Shown here piece by piece: positions 43,957 through 53,010 of a stretch of DNA of 64,000 nt. Every line of letters starts with the position of its first letter. The first letter of the stretch is position 1. The notes under the pieces are model-generated. The model worked only from the letters and a program-made list of their open reading frames with translations. It did not search any database and was not told the origin of the DNA. A program made the position numbers and the translations under genes. The stretch covers positions 868,001 to 932,000 of the forward strand of contig NZ_CP075896.1 in assembly GCF_018604545.1 (NCBI RefSeq). Reading direction: 5' to 3'. Source of the stretch: Streptomyces koelreuteriae (GTDB lineage Bacteria; Actinomycetota; Actinomycetes; Streptomycetales; Streptomycetaceae).

Positions 43957-44985
43957 TTACGCGGTCCAGTCGAGGATGACCTTGCCGCCGCGGCCGCTCG
44001 CCGCGTCGGCGAACGCCGCCTCGAAGTCGCGGAAGCCGTACCGGCCGGTGATGACGGGCGCGAGGTCGAGGCCGCCTTCGAGCAGCACGGACATCGCGTA
44101 CCAGGTCTCGAACATCTCGCGGCCGTAGATGCCCTTGACGGTGATCATCGAGGTGACGATCCGGGCCCAGTCGACGGGGAACTCCTCGGCGGGCAGGCCG
44201 AGCATGGCGATCCGGCCGCCGTGCGTCATGTTGGCGATCATGTCGCGCATGGCCTCGGGGCGGCCGGACATCTCCAGGCCGATGTCGAAGCCCTCGCGCA
44301 GACCGAGCGCGCGCTGCCCGTCGGCGATGGTCGCGGCGGAGACATCGAGGGCGAGGCTCACCCCGATCTTGCGGGCCAGCTCCAGCCGCTCCGGGCTGAC
44401 GTCGGTGATCACGACGTTGCGGGCACCGGCGTGCCGGGCCACGGCCGCGGCCATCAGGCCGATGGGTCCCGCGCCGGTGATCAGGACGTCCTCGCCGACG
44501 AGCGGGAACGACAGCGCGGTGTGCACGGCGTTGCCGAACGGGTCGAAGATCGCGGCCACGTCGAGGTCGACGGGCACCCGGTGCACCCAGACGTTGGCGG
44601 CGGGCAGCGCCACGTACTCGGCGAACGCCCCGTCCCGGCCCACGCCCAGCCCGACGGTGGCCCGGCACAGATGACGGCGGCCCGCCTGGCAGTTGCGGCA
44701 CTTGCCGCACACCAGATGGCCCTCGCCGCTCACCCGGTCGCCGATGCCGATGTCGGTGACGTCCCGTCCGGTCTCCACGACCTCGCCGACGAACTCGTGC
44801 CCGAGCACGAGCGGGGTATTGATCGCCTGCTGCGCCCAGCCGTCCCAGGCTCTGATGTGCAGGTCGGTGCCGCAGATGCCGGTGCGCAGCACCTTGATCA
44901 GTACGTCACCGGCCCCGACGGCGGGCTCCGGGACGTCCGTGAGCCACAGCCCGGGCTCCGCCTTCTCTTTGACCAGTGCCTTCAC
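43957..44985 (-). CDS. tdh: L-threonine 3-dehydrogenase
   Basis: This 342-residue zinc-containing medium-chain dehydrogenase oxidises L-threonine to 2-amino-3-oxobutyrate, the substrate of Kbl. The catalytic-zinc Cys is in [10 protein letters not shown] near residue 40, with [12 protein letters not shown] near residue 67. The structural zinc is held by [15 protein letters not shown] near residues 98-112. The NAD motif is [15 protein letters not shown] near residue 172. The GTG at 44985 has AGGAG about 9 nt upstream. The frame is open further upstream, but without similarity. The stretch 44986-45166 holds no gene. Confidence 0.95.
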   Translation of the reverse strand: MKALVKEKAEPGLWLTDVPEPAVGAGDVLIKVLRTGICGTDLHIRAWDGWAQQAINTPLVLGHEFVGEVVETGRDVTDIGIGDRVSGEGHLVCGKCRNCQAGRRHLCRATVGLGVGRDGAFAEYVALPAANVWVHRVPVDLDVAAIFDPFGNAVHTALSFPLVGEDVLITGAGPIGLMAAAVARHAGARNVVITDVSPERLELARKIGVSLALDVSAATIADGQRALGLREGFDIGLEMSGRPEAMRDMIANMTHGGRIAMLGLPAEEFPVDWARIVTSMITVKGIYGREMFETWYAMSVLLEGGLDLAPVITGRYGFRDFEAAFADAASGRGGKVILDWTA

Positions 44986-45166
44986 CGCAAGGGCTCCTGA
45001 GGGTGAGTCCCGGCTCCGGGCATGCCGAAGCAGCCCCTGGGCCGGGAGAGGAGTGGGATCGCACTGCAATCTGCCGTACGGCGGCCGCACCGGTCCATCG
45101 AGGATTTCTTAAGCGCCGCCTCAGCTTTCCTTCACGCCCTCGGGGAACTCCGGGAACCACAGGCGT

Positions 45167-45739
45167 TCAGCAGGGCAGCGAGCCGTCCAGGCCCTCCAGC
45201 CGCAGGACGAGCTGCGCGGCGTGTTCCTTGATGGCCGTCAGGCCCGGCTTCCCCCAGGGCCGCGGCTCGACGTCCGCGACACTGACCGTGCCCAGCACCA
45301 GCCCCGTGCCGTCGAGGAGCGGCGCCCCCAGATAGGAGCGGATGCCGAACTCGTCGACCACCGGATTGCCCGCGAACCGCGGATAGTCGCGGACGTCCTC
45401 CAGGACCAGGGCCTTGCGTCGCGCCACCACATGGGGGCAGAAGCCATGGTCGCGGGGCAGGGCACGGCCCACCCGGGGGCTGGTGCCGTCGCCGCGCACC
45501 ACCGGCGCGACGGCGGGGACATACAGGCCCGCGTAGAACTGCCGCTGCTCGTCGGGGAAGTTGACCATGGCGTACGGAGCCCCGGTGAGCTCGGCGAGGC
45601 GGCGTGCGAAGGCGTCGAGCGCGGGTTCGGGGCGCTCCCCCAGACCCAGTCGGCGCAGTCGGTGGGTGCGGGCGGGGGCCTCCTTGTCCTCGGGGGTGAG
45701 CAGCAGACGACCGGCCGGGCGCGGCGGGTCGTAGCTCAT
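45167..45739 (-). CDS. GAF domain-containing protein
   Basis: This 190-residue soluble protein consists mainly of one GAF domain (about residues 40-180), with ALDAFARRLAELTGAPYAMVNFPDE, the HGFCPHVVARRKALVLEDV segment with a potential cofactor Cys/His, and FGIRSYLGAPLLDGTGLVLGTVSVAD. It has no output domain. It lies 61 nt downstream of cvnD on the same strand and may be an extra part of that conservon, perhaps sensing a small molecule or redox state. Confidence 0.87.
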   Translation of the reverse strand: MSYDPPRPAGRLLLTPEDKEAPARTHRLRRLGLGERPEPALDAFARRLAELTGAPYAMVNFPDEQRQFYAGLYVPAVAPVVRGDGTSPRVGRALPRDHGFCPHVVARRKALVLEDVRDYPRFAGNPVVDEFGIRSYLGAPLLDGTGLVLGTVSVADVEPRPWGKPGLTAIKEHAAQLVLRLEGLDGSLPC

Positions 45740-45800
45740 GGGCGTACTCGCGAAGTGTGGGCATGCGTCATACAGGGGCTCCGTGGCAGGTGTGAGGGGG

Positions 45801-46430
45801 TCACATATGGGCGCCGTACCCCGTCGTGGGGGCCGGGGTGTGGGCGATGAGGTGGCGCACGAGGGTCAGCAGGGTCCGGACCCCGGAGCTGGAGATCCGG
45901 GCGTCGCAGCACACGACGGGGACGTCCTCGGTCAGATCGAGGGCTGCGCGCACCTCCTCGGGGTCGTAGCGGTGGGAGCCGTCGAACTCGTTGACGGCGA
46001 TGACGAAGCCGAGGCCGCGCTGTTCGAAGAAGTCGACCGCCGCGAAACACTCCTCCAGACGGCGGGTGTCGGCGAGGATGACCGCCCCGAGAGCGCCCTC
46101 GCACAGCTCGTCCCACATGAACCAGAACCGCTCCTGGCCGGGTGTGCCGAACAGATAGAGCACATGTCTCGGGTCGAGGGTGATGCGGCCGAAGTCCATG
46201 GCCACGGTCGTCTCGACCTTGTTCTCGATGCCGTCGAGGTTGTCGGTCGCGGCACCGACGGTGGTGAGAAGCTCCTCCGTGCTGAGCGGCGCGATCTCGC
46301 TGACCGCGCCGACGAAGGTCGTCTTGCCCACGCCGAAGCCGCCCGCGACCAGGATCTTGAGCGCGGTGGGGAACGGATCGGCGCTGCCGCGCGGTCCGTC
46401 GGCGTAGTCAGAGCTGTCGTCGTAGTCCAT
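45801..46430 (-). CDS. cvnD: Conservon small GTPase-like protein CvnD
   Basis: This 209-residue protein is an MglA/Ras-like ATP/GTP-binding protein, the last conserved member of a cvnABCD conservon. Walker A is VAGGFGVGKTTFVGAVSEI near residue 30; the switch region includes TTVAMDFGRITLD; FGTPGQERFWFMWDEL corresponds to the DxxGQE motif; AVNEFDG replaces NKxD. It starts 23 nt inside the cvnC gene. In Streptomyces these systems are thought to act like membrane-bound G-protein relays affecting development. Confidence 0.92.
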   Translation of the reverse strand: MDYDDSSDYADGPRGSADPFPTALKILVAGGFGVGKTTFVGAVSEIAPLSTEELLTTVGAATDNLDGIENKVETTVAMDFGRITLDPRHVLYLFGTPGQERFWFMWDELCEGALGAVILADTRRLEECFAAVDFFEQRGLGFVIAVNEFDGSHRYDPEEVRAALDLTEDVPVVCCDARISSSGVRTLLTLVRHLIAHTPAPTTGYGAHM

Positions 46431-46785
46431 CGAGCACTGCCTCCAGAAGAGCCCGGTCCGTCGGGTTGTGGTAGAAGGCGGGGGGCTTGGTGGTCAGCGC
46501 CCCGCAGTCGACGAGGTCCGCCAGCAGCACCTTGGTGACGGCCACCGGCAGTTTCAGATGGGCGGCGACCTCGGCGACCGCGACGGGCGCGCGGCACAGG
46601 TCGAGCGCCTGCGTGTGCTCGAGGCCGAGATAGCCGAGGGGGGTCGCCCCGGTGGCCATCAGCTGCGACATGAGGTCGAGCGCGACGGTGGGACGGGTGC
46701 GGCCGTTGCTGACGGTGAACGGGCGCACCAGCCGCCCGGCCGCGTCGTCGAGCCAAGGCCCGTCACCGGCCGCCGTCACGGTCAA
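46408..46785 (-). CDS. cvnC: Conservon DUF742 protein CvnC
   Basis: This 125-residue DUF742 protein has a winged-helix-like core (VRPFTVSNGRTRPTVALDLMSQL, LGLEHTQALDLCRAPVAVAEVAAHLKLPVAVTKVLLADLV), the third conservon component. Its ATG overlaps the cvnB stop by 4 nt, and its end overlaps cvnD. It probably links the roadblock protein and the GTPase. Confidence 0.92.
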   Translation of the reverse strand: MTVTAAGDGPWLDDAAGRLVRPFTVSNGRTRPTVALDLMSQLMATGATPLGYLGLEHTQALDLCRAPVAVAEVAAHLKLPVAVTKVLLADLVDCGALTTKPPAFYHNPTDRALLEAVLDGLRRQL

Positions 46786-47216
46786 GGCCTCATCGCAGGG
46801 GGTTCGACGGACTGCTGCCGGGGAGCGGTGACCAGGTAGGGGCGGACGCTCTTGACGAGCATCGCCATCTCGTAGCCGAGCACGGCCGCGTCGGCCTCGC
46901 GGCCCGCGAGCACGGCCAGGCAGGTGCCGGAGCCGGCGGTGGTGACGAACAGCAGGGTCGAGTCGAGTTCGACGACGACCTGCCGTACGTCGCCGCCGTC
47001 GCCGAAGCGGACACCGGCGCTGCGGCCGAGGGAGTACAGGCCGGAGGCGAGAGCGGCCATGTGGTCGGCGCTGTCCGGGTCGAGGCCGTGTACGGACTTC
47101 ACTAGCCCGTCGCAGGACAGGAGCACGGCGGCGTTCGTGTGCGGTACGCGCTGCACGAGGCCGCTCATCAGCCAGTCGAGATCGGATACCTGGGCGGTCG
47201 GCGCATCGCTCGCCAT
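46782..47216 (-). CDS. cvnB: Conservon roadblock/LC7 protein CvnB
   Basis: This 144-residue roadblock/LC7-domain protein (DWLMSGLVQRVPHTNAAVLLSCDGLVK, HMAALASGLYSLGRSAG, GTCLAVLAGREADAAVLGYEMAML) resembles MglB-like GTPase-activating partners. The ATG at 47216 begins MASDAPTAQVSDL; the longer open frame upstream is antisense-type low complexity within cvnA. It lies 80 nt after cvnA. Confidence 0.92.
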   Translation of the reverse strand: MASDAPTAQVSDLDWLMSGLVQRVPHTNAAVLLSCDGLVKSVHGLDPDSADHMAALASGLYSLGRSAGVRFGDGGDVRQVVVELDSTLLFVTTAGSGTCLAVLAGREADAAVLGYEMAMLVKSVRPYLVTAPRQQSVEPPAMRP

Positions 47217-47296
47217 GGTGGATCGACTCCTTGGGGTACGAAGGTCTGCGGGAGCGCTGGGGGTGGATATGGGTGTGGGGGTGGACACGGGGGTGG

Positions 47297-49309
47297 TCAT
47301 CCGGCGGGTGCGCTCCCGTCCCGCCGGGCGGTGATGCTGTGGTCGGTGTGCGCCGGCTCCAGGTGTGCCGGCTCGGTGTGCGTCGGCTGCTCCCGCTCGC
47401 CCCGGACCGTGTCTCCCGACTCCATGTGCTGTTGCGCCTCGGCGAGGCCGATGCCGCGCTGGAAGGCCGCCATCAGACCGGGGTCGTGGCCGACGAGGTA
47501 CTCGGAGTCCTGGCGCGGCGTGGGACCGTCGCGCAACTGGGGTGCGATGTGCTCCTGGGCGCGGCGGCGGGGCAGTTGGGGTTTGCCCATGGTGCCGCGC
47601 ACGGTGCCGTTGCGGGGGGTGGGCGGCTCGGTGCCGTTCCCGGCGAGGACGCGCCGGTCTTCCGGGCTGATCCCGGGCCGTGCCTCGGCCGGGGTGGGCC
47701 GCTCCCGACGCGTCCCGCGCACGGGCAGGGGCGCGGGGTGGCCGTTCTTCGGGGCGCCGCCCGAGTCCCGTTCGGAATCGGGCCGGTGCGCTCGGGACGC
47801 GGTGGGTGCGGGGGGCGCGGGGAGCGGGACCGACGGCCGTGCCTCGGAGGCGGCACCCGGCACGGACGGGAATCCGTACACCGTCGAGGACCCTGTCGCG
47901 GGAGCGGATCCGGACTCGGGCGCGGATCGGGACTCGGGCGCGGATCGGGACTCGGGCGCGCCGCCGGGGCCGACCGCGCCGGGCACCGCCCCCTCGTCCG
48001 AGGGGGACCTCAGGGACTCCGCCCGGGCTCCGGCCTCGAGCACCGTCCCGGCACTGGTACCGGCCTCGGACTGGCCGCCCTCCTGAGAACCCGCCCCCGC
48101 CCCCAACAGCGCCTGCGGCACGACGAGCACCGCCTGCACTCCGCCGTAGATGTTGGTCTGGAGGCGGACGTTGATGCCGTGCCGACGGGCGAGCTGGGAG
48201 ACGACGAACAGGCCGATGCGCCCGTCCGCGAGGAGCCGGCCGACGTTCACCTGGTCCGGGTCGGCGAGCAGGGCGTTCATCCGCGTCTGCTCCTCGACGG
48301 GCATGCCGAGTCCGCGGTCCTCGACCTCGACGGCGAGCCCGGAGGTGACGAGGCCCGCGCGCAGCAGCACCTGGGTCTGCGGGGCGGAGAACACCGTGGC
48401 GTTCTCGACGAGTTCGGCCAGCAGATGGATGACGTCGGCGACGGCGTGACCGCGCAGGGTGCCGTCGATCGGGGGCACGAGCTTGACCCGCGAGTACTGC
48501 TCGACCTCGGCGATGGCCGAGCGCAGCACCTCGGTCATGGAGACCGGGTTGCTCCACTGGCGGCGGGAGACCGCCCCGCCGAGCACGGCGAGGTTCTCGG
48601 CGTGCCGGCGGATGCGGGTGGCGAGGTGGTCGACGTGGAAGAGCCCCTTGAGCAGCTCGGGGTCCTCCATCTCGTTCTCCAGCTCGTCGAGGATGGAGAT
48701 CTCGCGGTGCACCAGTGACTGCAGACGCCGGGCGAGGTTGACGAACACCTCGAGCTTCTGTTCGCTGCCGGTCTGGCTGGAGAGCTGCGCGGCCTCGACG
48801 ACGGCGGTGAGGGCGCCGTCGTGCGCACGGGTCAGGTCGGCGGACAGGAGGTCGAAGTCGTCGGCGTCCTCGGCGGGACCGCCCCGCTCGTCGTCGGGAC
48901 CGGGCTGCGGCGGTCCCTCGCCGCGGCGCAGCGTCTCGACCAGGCCACGCAGGTCGGCCTCGCGCCGCGCGGTGGTGCGGCGCAGGGCGCCGACGCGGTC
49001 GTGCACGGAACGGGCGGCCCGGTTTGCGGCCACCGCGGCGACGACGATGCCGACGAGGGCCACCGAGACCGCCCCGGCGAGCACGGCCCACAGGGTGAGG
49101 CCCGGCCGTGCTCCGGTGGACCGGACGGTGAAGAGGACGGCGGCGCAGCCGCTGAGGGCGACGGCGACGGGCGGCAGCACGGCGAGGCGCAGCAGTTGGG
49201 GCCGTATGTGGGTCTCGGGCAGCGCGGGTGCGGTGCGGGCGGCCGGGCGCCCGTGCCGCCCGCCCTCACGGCGGTCTGCGCGGGCGGCCGGGGCGCGGAG
49301 CTGAGACAT
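47297..49309 (-). CDS. cvnA: Conservon sensor histidine-kinase-like protein CvnA
   Basis: This 670-residue membrane protein has two transmembrane helices near residues 40-90 (LLRLAVLPPVAVALSG and LTLWAVLAGAVSVALVGIVVAAVA), a coiled-coil linker, and a kinase-like dimerisation region (FHVDHLATRIRRHAENLAVLGG). Its ATPase domain includes HLLAELVENATVFSAPQTQV, EDRGLGMP and GRIGLFVVSQLARRHG. The C-terminal 200 residues are disordered, with a 6-residue repeat (APESRS). The start at 49309 (MSQLRAPA) has GAGGAC about 7 nt upstream; the frame is open for 41 more codons. It is the first gene of the conservon. Confidence 0.9.
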   Translation of the reverse strand: MSQLRAPAARADRREGGRHGRPAARTAPALPETHIRPQLLRLAVLPPVAVALSGCAAVLFTVRSTGARPGLTLWAVLAGAVSVALVGIVVAAVAANRAARSVHDRVGALRRTTARREADLRGLVETLRRGEGPPQPGPDDERGGPAEDADDFDLLSADLTRAHDGALTAVVEAAQLSSQTGSEQKLEVFVNLARRLQSLVHREISILDELENEMEDPELLKGLFHVDHLATRIRRHAENLAVLGGAVSRRQWSNPVSMTEVLRSAIAEVEQYSRVKLVPPIDGTLRGHAVADVIHLLAELVENATVFSAPQTQVLLRAGLVTSGLAVEVEDRGLGMPVEEQTRMNALLADPDQVNVGRLLADGRIGLFVVSQLARRHGINVRLQTNIYGGVQAVLVVPQALLGAGAGSQEGGQSEAGTSAGTVLEAGARAESLRSPSDEGAVPGAVGPGGAPESRSAPESRSAPESGSAPATGSSTVYGFPSVPGAASEARPSVPLPAPPAPTASRAHRPDSERDSGGAPKNGHPAPLPVRGTRRERPTPAEARPGISPEDRRVLAGNGTEPPTPRNGTVRGTMGKPQLPRRRAQEHIAPQLRDGPTPRQDSEYLVGHDPGLMAAFQRGIGLAEAQQHMESGDTVRGEREQPTHTEPAHLEPAHTDHSITARRDGSAPAG
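47898..47960. repeat. 18-bp tandem repeats in cvnA
   Basis: GGATCGGGACTCGGGCGC-like units repeat about three times, encoding SAPESR/SAPESR/SAPESG in the disordered tail of CvnA. Length variation between strains is likely at this point. Confidence 0.75.
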
Positions 49310-49521
49310 CGGTGTCCTCGTGCTGGTCCGTCGGTGCTGGCTGCCAGGGGGGCTCGCGGGCGTGCGATCGGGCTCGCGTGGGCGGCGGGGATCCCCGTCG
49401 CGTCTACTCCCTCGTCCGCCTTGCGCCTGCACGTGCCGGTCCCCGCTCCCTGATCCGCCTGCTTTCCGACGGCCACTGACAGTAGTCGCCAGCGCATCAT
49501 GTGCGGTGGGCAGTTGACAAA

Positions 49522-49553
49522 CTCATACGGTGAGCGTCCTGCTCTGGTATGAG
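49522..49553. promoter_or_regulatory. Inverted repeat in the gene-free region upstream of cvnA
   Basis: CTCATAC (49522-49528) and GTATGAG (49547-49553) are exact reverse complements, 25 bp centre to centre. The stretch 49310-49645 contains no gene and no other clear signal; TTGACA at 49514-49519 reads away from cvnA. This repeat is the only candidate regulatory site that I see for the conservon. Confidence 0.4.
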
Positions 49554-49645
49554 GTCTCGTACGACAGACCGATATCCCCGTCGCGCACCCGGCCATGAAT
49601 GGACACGACACGATCCGACCTGGTCAGAAGCGGTCACACGGAAAC

Positions 49646-49684
49646 GGCGAGGGCCGAGGAGCCTTCAGCTCCTCGGCCCTCGCC
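49646..49684. terminator. Strong hairpin terminator after the MBL-fold gene
   Basis: GGCGAGGGCCGAGGAGC (49646-49662) and its exact reverse complement (49668-49684) form a perfect 17-bp stem with loop CTTCA. On the minus strand it follows the MBL gene stop at 49708 and is followed by GTTTCC. Confidence 0.85.
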
Positions 49685-49707
49685 GTCTACTTCCCGTCCG
49701 GCCCCCG

Positions 49708-50973
49708 TCAGCCCGCCGGGAGCGTCTCGGGGTTCTCCGTACCCTTGGCCGACCCTCCCCGGCCGTCACCCTCCGTATCGGCCTGGGCCATGGCTGCCGC
49801 GTCCGACGCGGTCTTGATCGCGGCGTCGGCGAGGGCCTCCCCGGCCGGGAATCCACCCTCCGGGGCGAGCGCCACCCCACGCCACCACGGCTCGGACGGG
49901 ACGGTTTCCGCTGTCGGCTCGAAGGGCTCGCCGGGGCGGGGCAGGGCGATCCGGGCGCCCACCGCGCGGGCGGCCGCGACCGTGCCCTCACCGGGGTCCG
50001 CCCACGGATGGGTGGCCAGATTGAAGGTGGCCCAGTGGATCGGCAGCATCGGGCCGTGCTCCGGTCCGCCCTGGAGGTCGAGGTGGGCGCGCATGCCCTC
50101 CTCGGGGGTCATGTGGATGTCGGGCCAGAAGTCCGAGTACGCGCCGATCTGGATCATCGTGGCGTCGAACGGTCCGTGCTCGGCGCCGATCTCCTTGAAT
50201 CCGTCGAAGTAGCCGGTGTCGCCGCTGTGGTAGATCCGGTGCGACTCCCCGGCGACGACCCAGGAGGCCCAGAGGGTGTGCTGGGTGTTGCGCAGGCCCC
50301 GGCCGCAGAAGTGCCGGGCCGGGGTGGCGGTCAGGGCGAGGCCGCCGATCTTCGTGGTCTCGTGCCAGTCCAGTTCGCGCAGCCGGTCGGCGGAGACGCC
50401 CCAGTGCTCCAGGTGCGCGCCGACGCCCAGCGGCACGGCGAACAGGGTGTCCGTGCCCGCCAGGGCCTTGATGGTGGGCATGTCCAGGTGGTCGTAGTGG
50501 TCGTGCGAGATGACCACGACGTCGACCGGGCCGAGCGCGGCCAGCGGCAGGGGCGCCGGGTGCAGCCGCTTGGGCCCGGCGAAGGGGAACGGGGAGCAGC
50601 GCTCGCCCCACACCGGGTCGAACAGGACCCGGCGGCCGTCGATCTCCGCGAGCACGCTGGAGTGCCCCATCCAGGTCAGCCGCAGGCCCGTGGCCGGGGG
50701 CCGGGCGATGTCGGCGAGGGTGGTGGAGTGCAGCGGCACCGTGCCCTGGGGACTGCGGCGGGGCCGGGTCTCCTTGTCGAAGAAGACCTTCGCGAAGTCC
50801 AGGGTGGAGCCCGAGGGCCGGGTGCGCGCGGGGCCGCCGGGGTTCTGGAAGACCCCGTCCTTGAAGTGGGGCGATCTGCGGATGCGCGCCATGCGCTCAC
50901 CGCGCGGATCCGCGCCGAACGCCCCGGGCCGCAGCGCACGGAGCCCGGTGCTCAGGGGACGGAAACCGGCCAC
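49708..50973 (-). CDS. MBL-fold metallo-hydrolase (NAPE-PLD/UlaG-like)
   Basis: This 421-residue metallo-beta-lactamase-fold protein resembles N-acyl-phosphatidylethanolamine phospholipase D and its bacterial homologues. The metal motif HxHxDH is ISHDHYDHLDMPT near residue 155, with TPARHFCGRG near 218, YHSGDTGYFDGF near 248 and the final His in LPIHWATFNLATHPW near 300. WMGHSSVLAEIDGRRVLFDPVW precedes it. The C-terminal 45 residues are low-complexity. It starts at GTG with GGAGGT just upstream. The substrate is probably a phospholipid or phosphodiester. Confidence 0.9.
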   Translation of the reverse strand: MAGFRPLSTGLRALRPGAFGADPRGERMARIRRSPHFKDGVFQNPGGPARTRPSGSTLDFAKVFFDKETRPRRSPQGTVPLHSTTLADIARPPATGLRLTWMGHSSVLAEIDGRRVLFDPVWGERCSPFPFAGPKRLHPAPLPLAALGPVDVVVISHDHYDHLDMPTIKALAGTDTLFAVPLGVGAHLEHWGVSADRLRELDWHETTKIGGLALTATPARHFCGRGLRNTQHTLWASWVVAGESHRIYHSGDTGYFDGFKEIGAEHGPFDATMIQIGAYSDFWPDIHMTPEEGMRAHLDLQGGPEHGPMLPIHWATFNLATHPWADPGEGTVAAARAVGARIALPRPGEPFEPTAETVPSEPWWRGVALAPEGGFPAGEALADAAIKTASDAAAMAQADTEGDGRGGSAKGTENPETLPAG

Positions 50974-51111
50974 GGTACCTCCAGGTGGAGTCGGTCAGGC
51001 TTTCCATTATGGTCGGCCCCTCCGACAACACCGGGGCACAGGGGTCCCTCCGAGGGTCATACTGACCGATGATTCAGTAACACCTTCAGCGACCCCGGCG
51101 AAGGAGCCCGT

Positions 51112-52290
51112 ATGGCCGACCCCCTGCTGTCCCTCACCTGGACCGACCACCTCACCGGTCACCAGGGCTTTCTGGTCGTCGACCGGCTGGTGCGCGGTGT
51201 CGCCAGCGGCGGTCTGCGGATGCGCGCGGGCTGCACCCTGGAGGAGGTCACCGGCCTGGCCCGCGGGATGACCATGAAGGAGGCCCTGCACTACGACCCC
51301 GAGAGCCGCTACGTCCCGCTCGGCGGCGCGAAGGGCGGCATCGACTGCGACCCCCGGGACCCGCAGGCCTACCCCCTGCTCGTGCGCTACCTGCGCGCGA
51401 TGCGGCCGTACATCGAGAGCTGCTGGACGACGGGCGAGGACCTCGGGCTGACCCAGGACCTGGTGGACCGGGCCGCCGCCGAGGCGGGGCTGGTCTCCTC
51501 CATACAGGCCGTGTATCCCCTGCTGGACGACGAGGCCGAGGCACGGCGGCGGCTCCGGGACGCGTTCGCGGTCGAGGTGGACGGCCTCGGTCTCGACGAG
51601 CTGGTCGGCGGCTGCGGTGTGGCCGAGTCCGCCCTCACGGCCCTGGACCGGGCCGGGGTGCCGTACACGGGCACGCGGGTCGCCCTCCAGGGGCTGGGCA
51701 CCATGGGCGGGGCGACCGCCCGCTTCCTCACGCGCGCGGGGCTCACGATCGTGGCCGTCGCCGACCTCAAGGGCACGATCGCCAACCCGGCGGGCCTGGA
51801 CGTCGAGGCGCTGCTCGCCGCTCGGGACGCCCACGGCACCGTGGACCGCTCAGCGCTGCGGCCCGGCGACCGCGAACTGCCCGGCGACGCGTGGCTGTCG
51901 GCCGACACGGACGTCCTGGTGCCCGCCGCCGTCTCGTACGCGATCGACTCCGGGAACCAGGAGCGGATCACCGCCCGCTGGGTCGTCGAGGCGGCCAACA
52001 TGCCCGTACGACCGGAGGCGGAGCTGCTGCTGGCCGCGCGCGGGGTGACCGTGCTGCCGGACGTGGTGGTCAACTCCGGGACGAACGCCTGGTGGTGGTG
52101 GACGCTCTTCGGGGACATCGGCGCCGACGCGGAGGAGGCGTTCGCCCACACCCGCGGCTCGATGCGGGCCCTGGTGGAGCGGATGCTGGCCCGGGCGCAG
52201 GCCGACGGGACGACACCGCGAGCCGCCGCGCACGCGATCGCGGCGGACCGGCTGCCGGTGATCGCGGAGCGCTTCGGCTGGTACCGCTGA
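51112..52290 (+). CDS. Glu/Leu/Phe/Val dehydrogenase family protein
   Basis: This 392-residue amino-acid dehydrogenase has the catalytic Lys in LGGAKGGIDCDPRD near residue 70 and the NAD-binding motif ALQGLGTMGGATARFL near residue 195. The VVEAANMPVRPEAELLLAARGVTVLPDVVVNSGTNAWWWWTLFGDI stretch (near residues 290-335) is typical of the family. It oxidatively deaminates an amino acid to the 2-oxo acid. Substrate specificity cannot be assigned. A TetR gene follows after 75 nt on the same strand. Confidence 0.9.
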   Translation: MADPLLSLTWTDHLTGHQGFLVVDRLVRGVASGGLRMRAGCTLEEVTGLARGMTMKEALHYDPESRYVPLGGAKGGIDCDPRDPQAYPLLVRYLRAMRPYIESCWTTGEDLGLTQDLVDRAAAEAGLVSSIQAVYPLLDDEAEARRRLRDAFAVEVDGLGLDELVGGCGVAESALTALDRAGVPYTGTRVALQGLGTMGGATARFLTRAGLTIVAVADLKGTIANPAGLDVEALLAARDAHGTVDRSALRPGDRELPGDAWLSADTDVLVPAAVSYAIDSGNQERITARWVVEAANMPVRPEAELLLAARGVTVLPDVVVNSGTNAWWWWTLFGDIGADAEEAFAHTRGSMRALVERMLARAQADGTTPRAAAHAIAADRLPVIAERFGWYR

Positions 52291-52353
52291 CGCACGTCGA
52301 ACCCGCCTCCGGACCGGCCGAATCCACACGTCAAGGGGGTGCACGCGCGTGTG

Positions 52354-52359
52354 TAGGGT
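52354..52359 (+). promoter_or_regulatory. -10 box for leaderless tetR-type gene
   Basis: TAGGGT ends 6 nt before the GTG at 52366; no ribosome-binding site is visible. Confidence 0.55.
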
Positions 52360-52365
52360 GACGGC

Positions 52366-52974
52366 GTGACGAGAGTCCGGTTGAGCGTGGCGGAACGGCG
52401 CGGTGATCTGCTGCGGGCCGCCGTCGAGCAGATCGAGGCACGGGGCGTGACGGCGGTCAGGATCGCCGACATCGCCTCGGCGCTCGGGGTGAGCAACGCG
52501 CTGGTCCTCTATCACTTCTCGACGAAGGAAAAGCTGGTGGCCGCCGCGTTCCGGCACGCGGCGGAGGGCGACCTCGCGCACCTGGGCAAGCTGCTGGGCC
52601 GCCGTACGTCGGCGCTGCGCCGGCTGCGGTCGGCCGTACGGTGGTACGCCCCGACGGGCCAGGCCAAGGGCTGGCGGCTGTGGATCGAGGGCTGGGCGGC
52701 GGCACTGCGGGAGCCGGCGCTGCGGGAGGTCGCCCAGGACCTCGACCGGCAGTGGAAGGCCGCCATCGCCGAGGTCATCGCGGAGGGCGTGGCGGCCGGC
52801 GAGTTCCACTGCCCCGACCCGCACGGCACGGCCCTGCGCCTCACCGCCCTCCTCGACGGCCTCGCCGTGCAGCTGACGTCCTACGAGGGCGCGGTGCCGC
52901 GGGCGCGGGCGCAGGAGTGGGTGGAGGACGCGCTGTCCCGCGAACTGGGTCTGGACTCGGCGGCCTTGCCGTGA
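52366..52974 (+). CDS. TetR-family transcriptional regulator
   Basis: This 202-residue regulator has the TetR helix-turn-helix at residues 8-55 (RRGDLLRAAVEQIEARG, VRIADIASALGVSNALVLYHFSTKEKLVAAAF) and a BetI-like C-terminal ligand domain (RWYAPTGQAKGWRLWIEGWAAALREPAL). The gene appears leaderless from its own promoter and may regulate the dehydrogenase upstream, though that is only positional inference. It converges on the SGNH hydrolase. Confidence 0.9.
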   Translation: MTRVRLSVAERRGDLLRAAVEQIEARGVTAVRIADIASALGVSNALVLYHFSTKEKLVAAAFRHAAEGDLAHLGKLLGRRTSALRRLRSAVRWYAPTGQAKGWRLWIEGWAAALREPALREVAQDLDRQWKAAIAEVIAEGVAAGEFHCPDPHGTALRLTALLDGLAVQLTSYEGAVPRARAQEWVEDALSRELGLDSAALP

Positions 52975-53010
52975 GCCGGTCGCACCCTGGCACCCCCACC
53001 CCGGCCGCAC

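Noticed and set aside
47297..49091. Second long minus-strand frame inside cvnA that continues into cvnB
   Set aside because: Only the part from 47216 downward (cvnB) has roadblock similarity; the rest is an alternate frame of cvnA.
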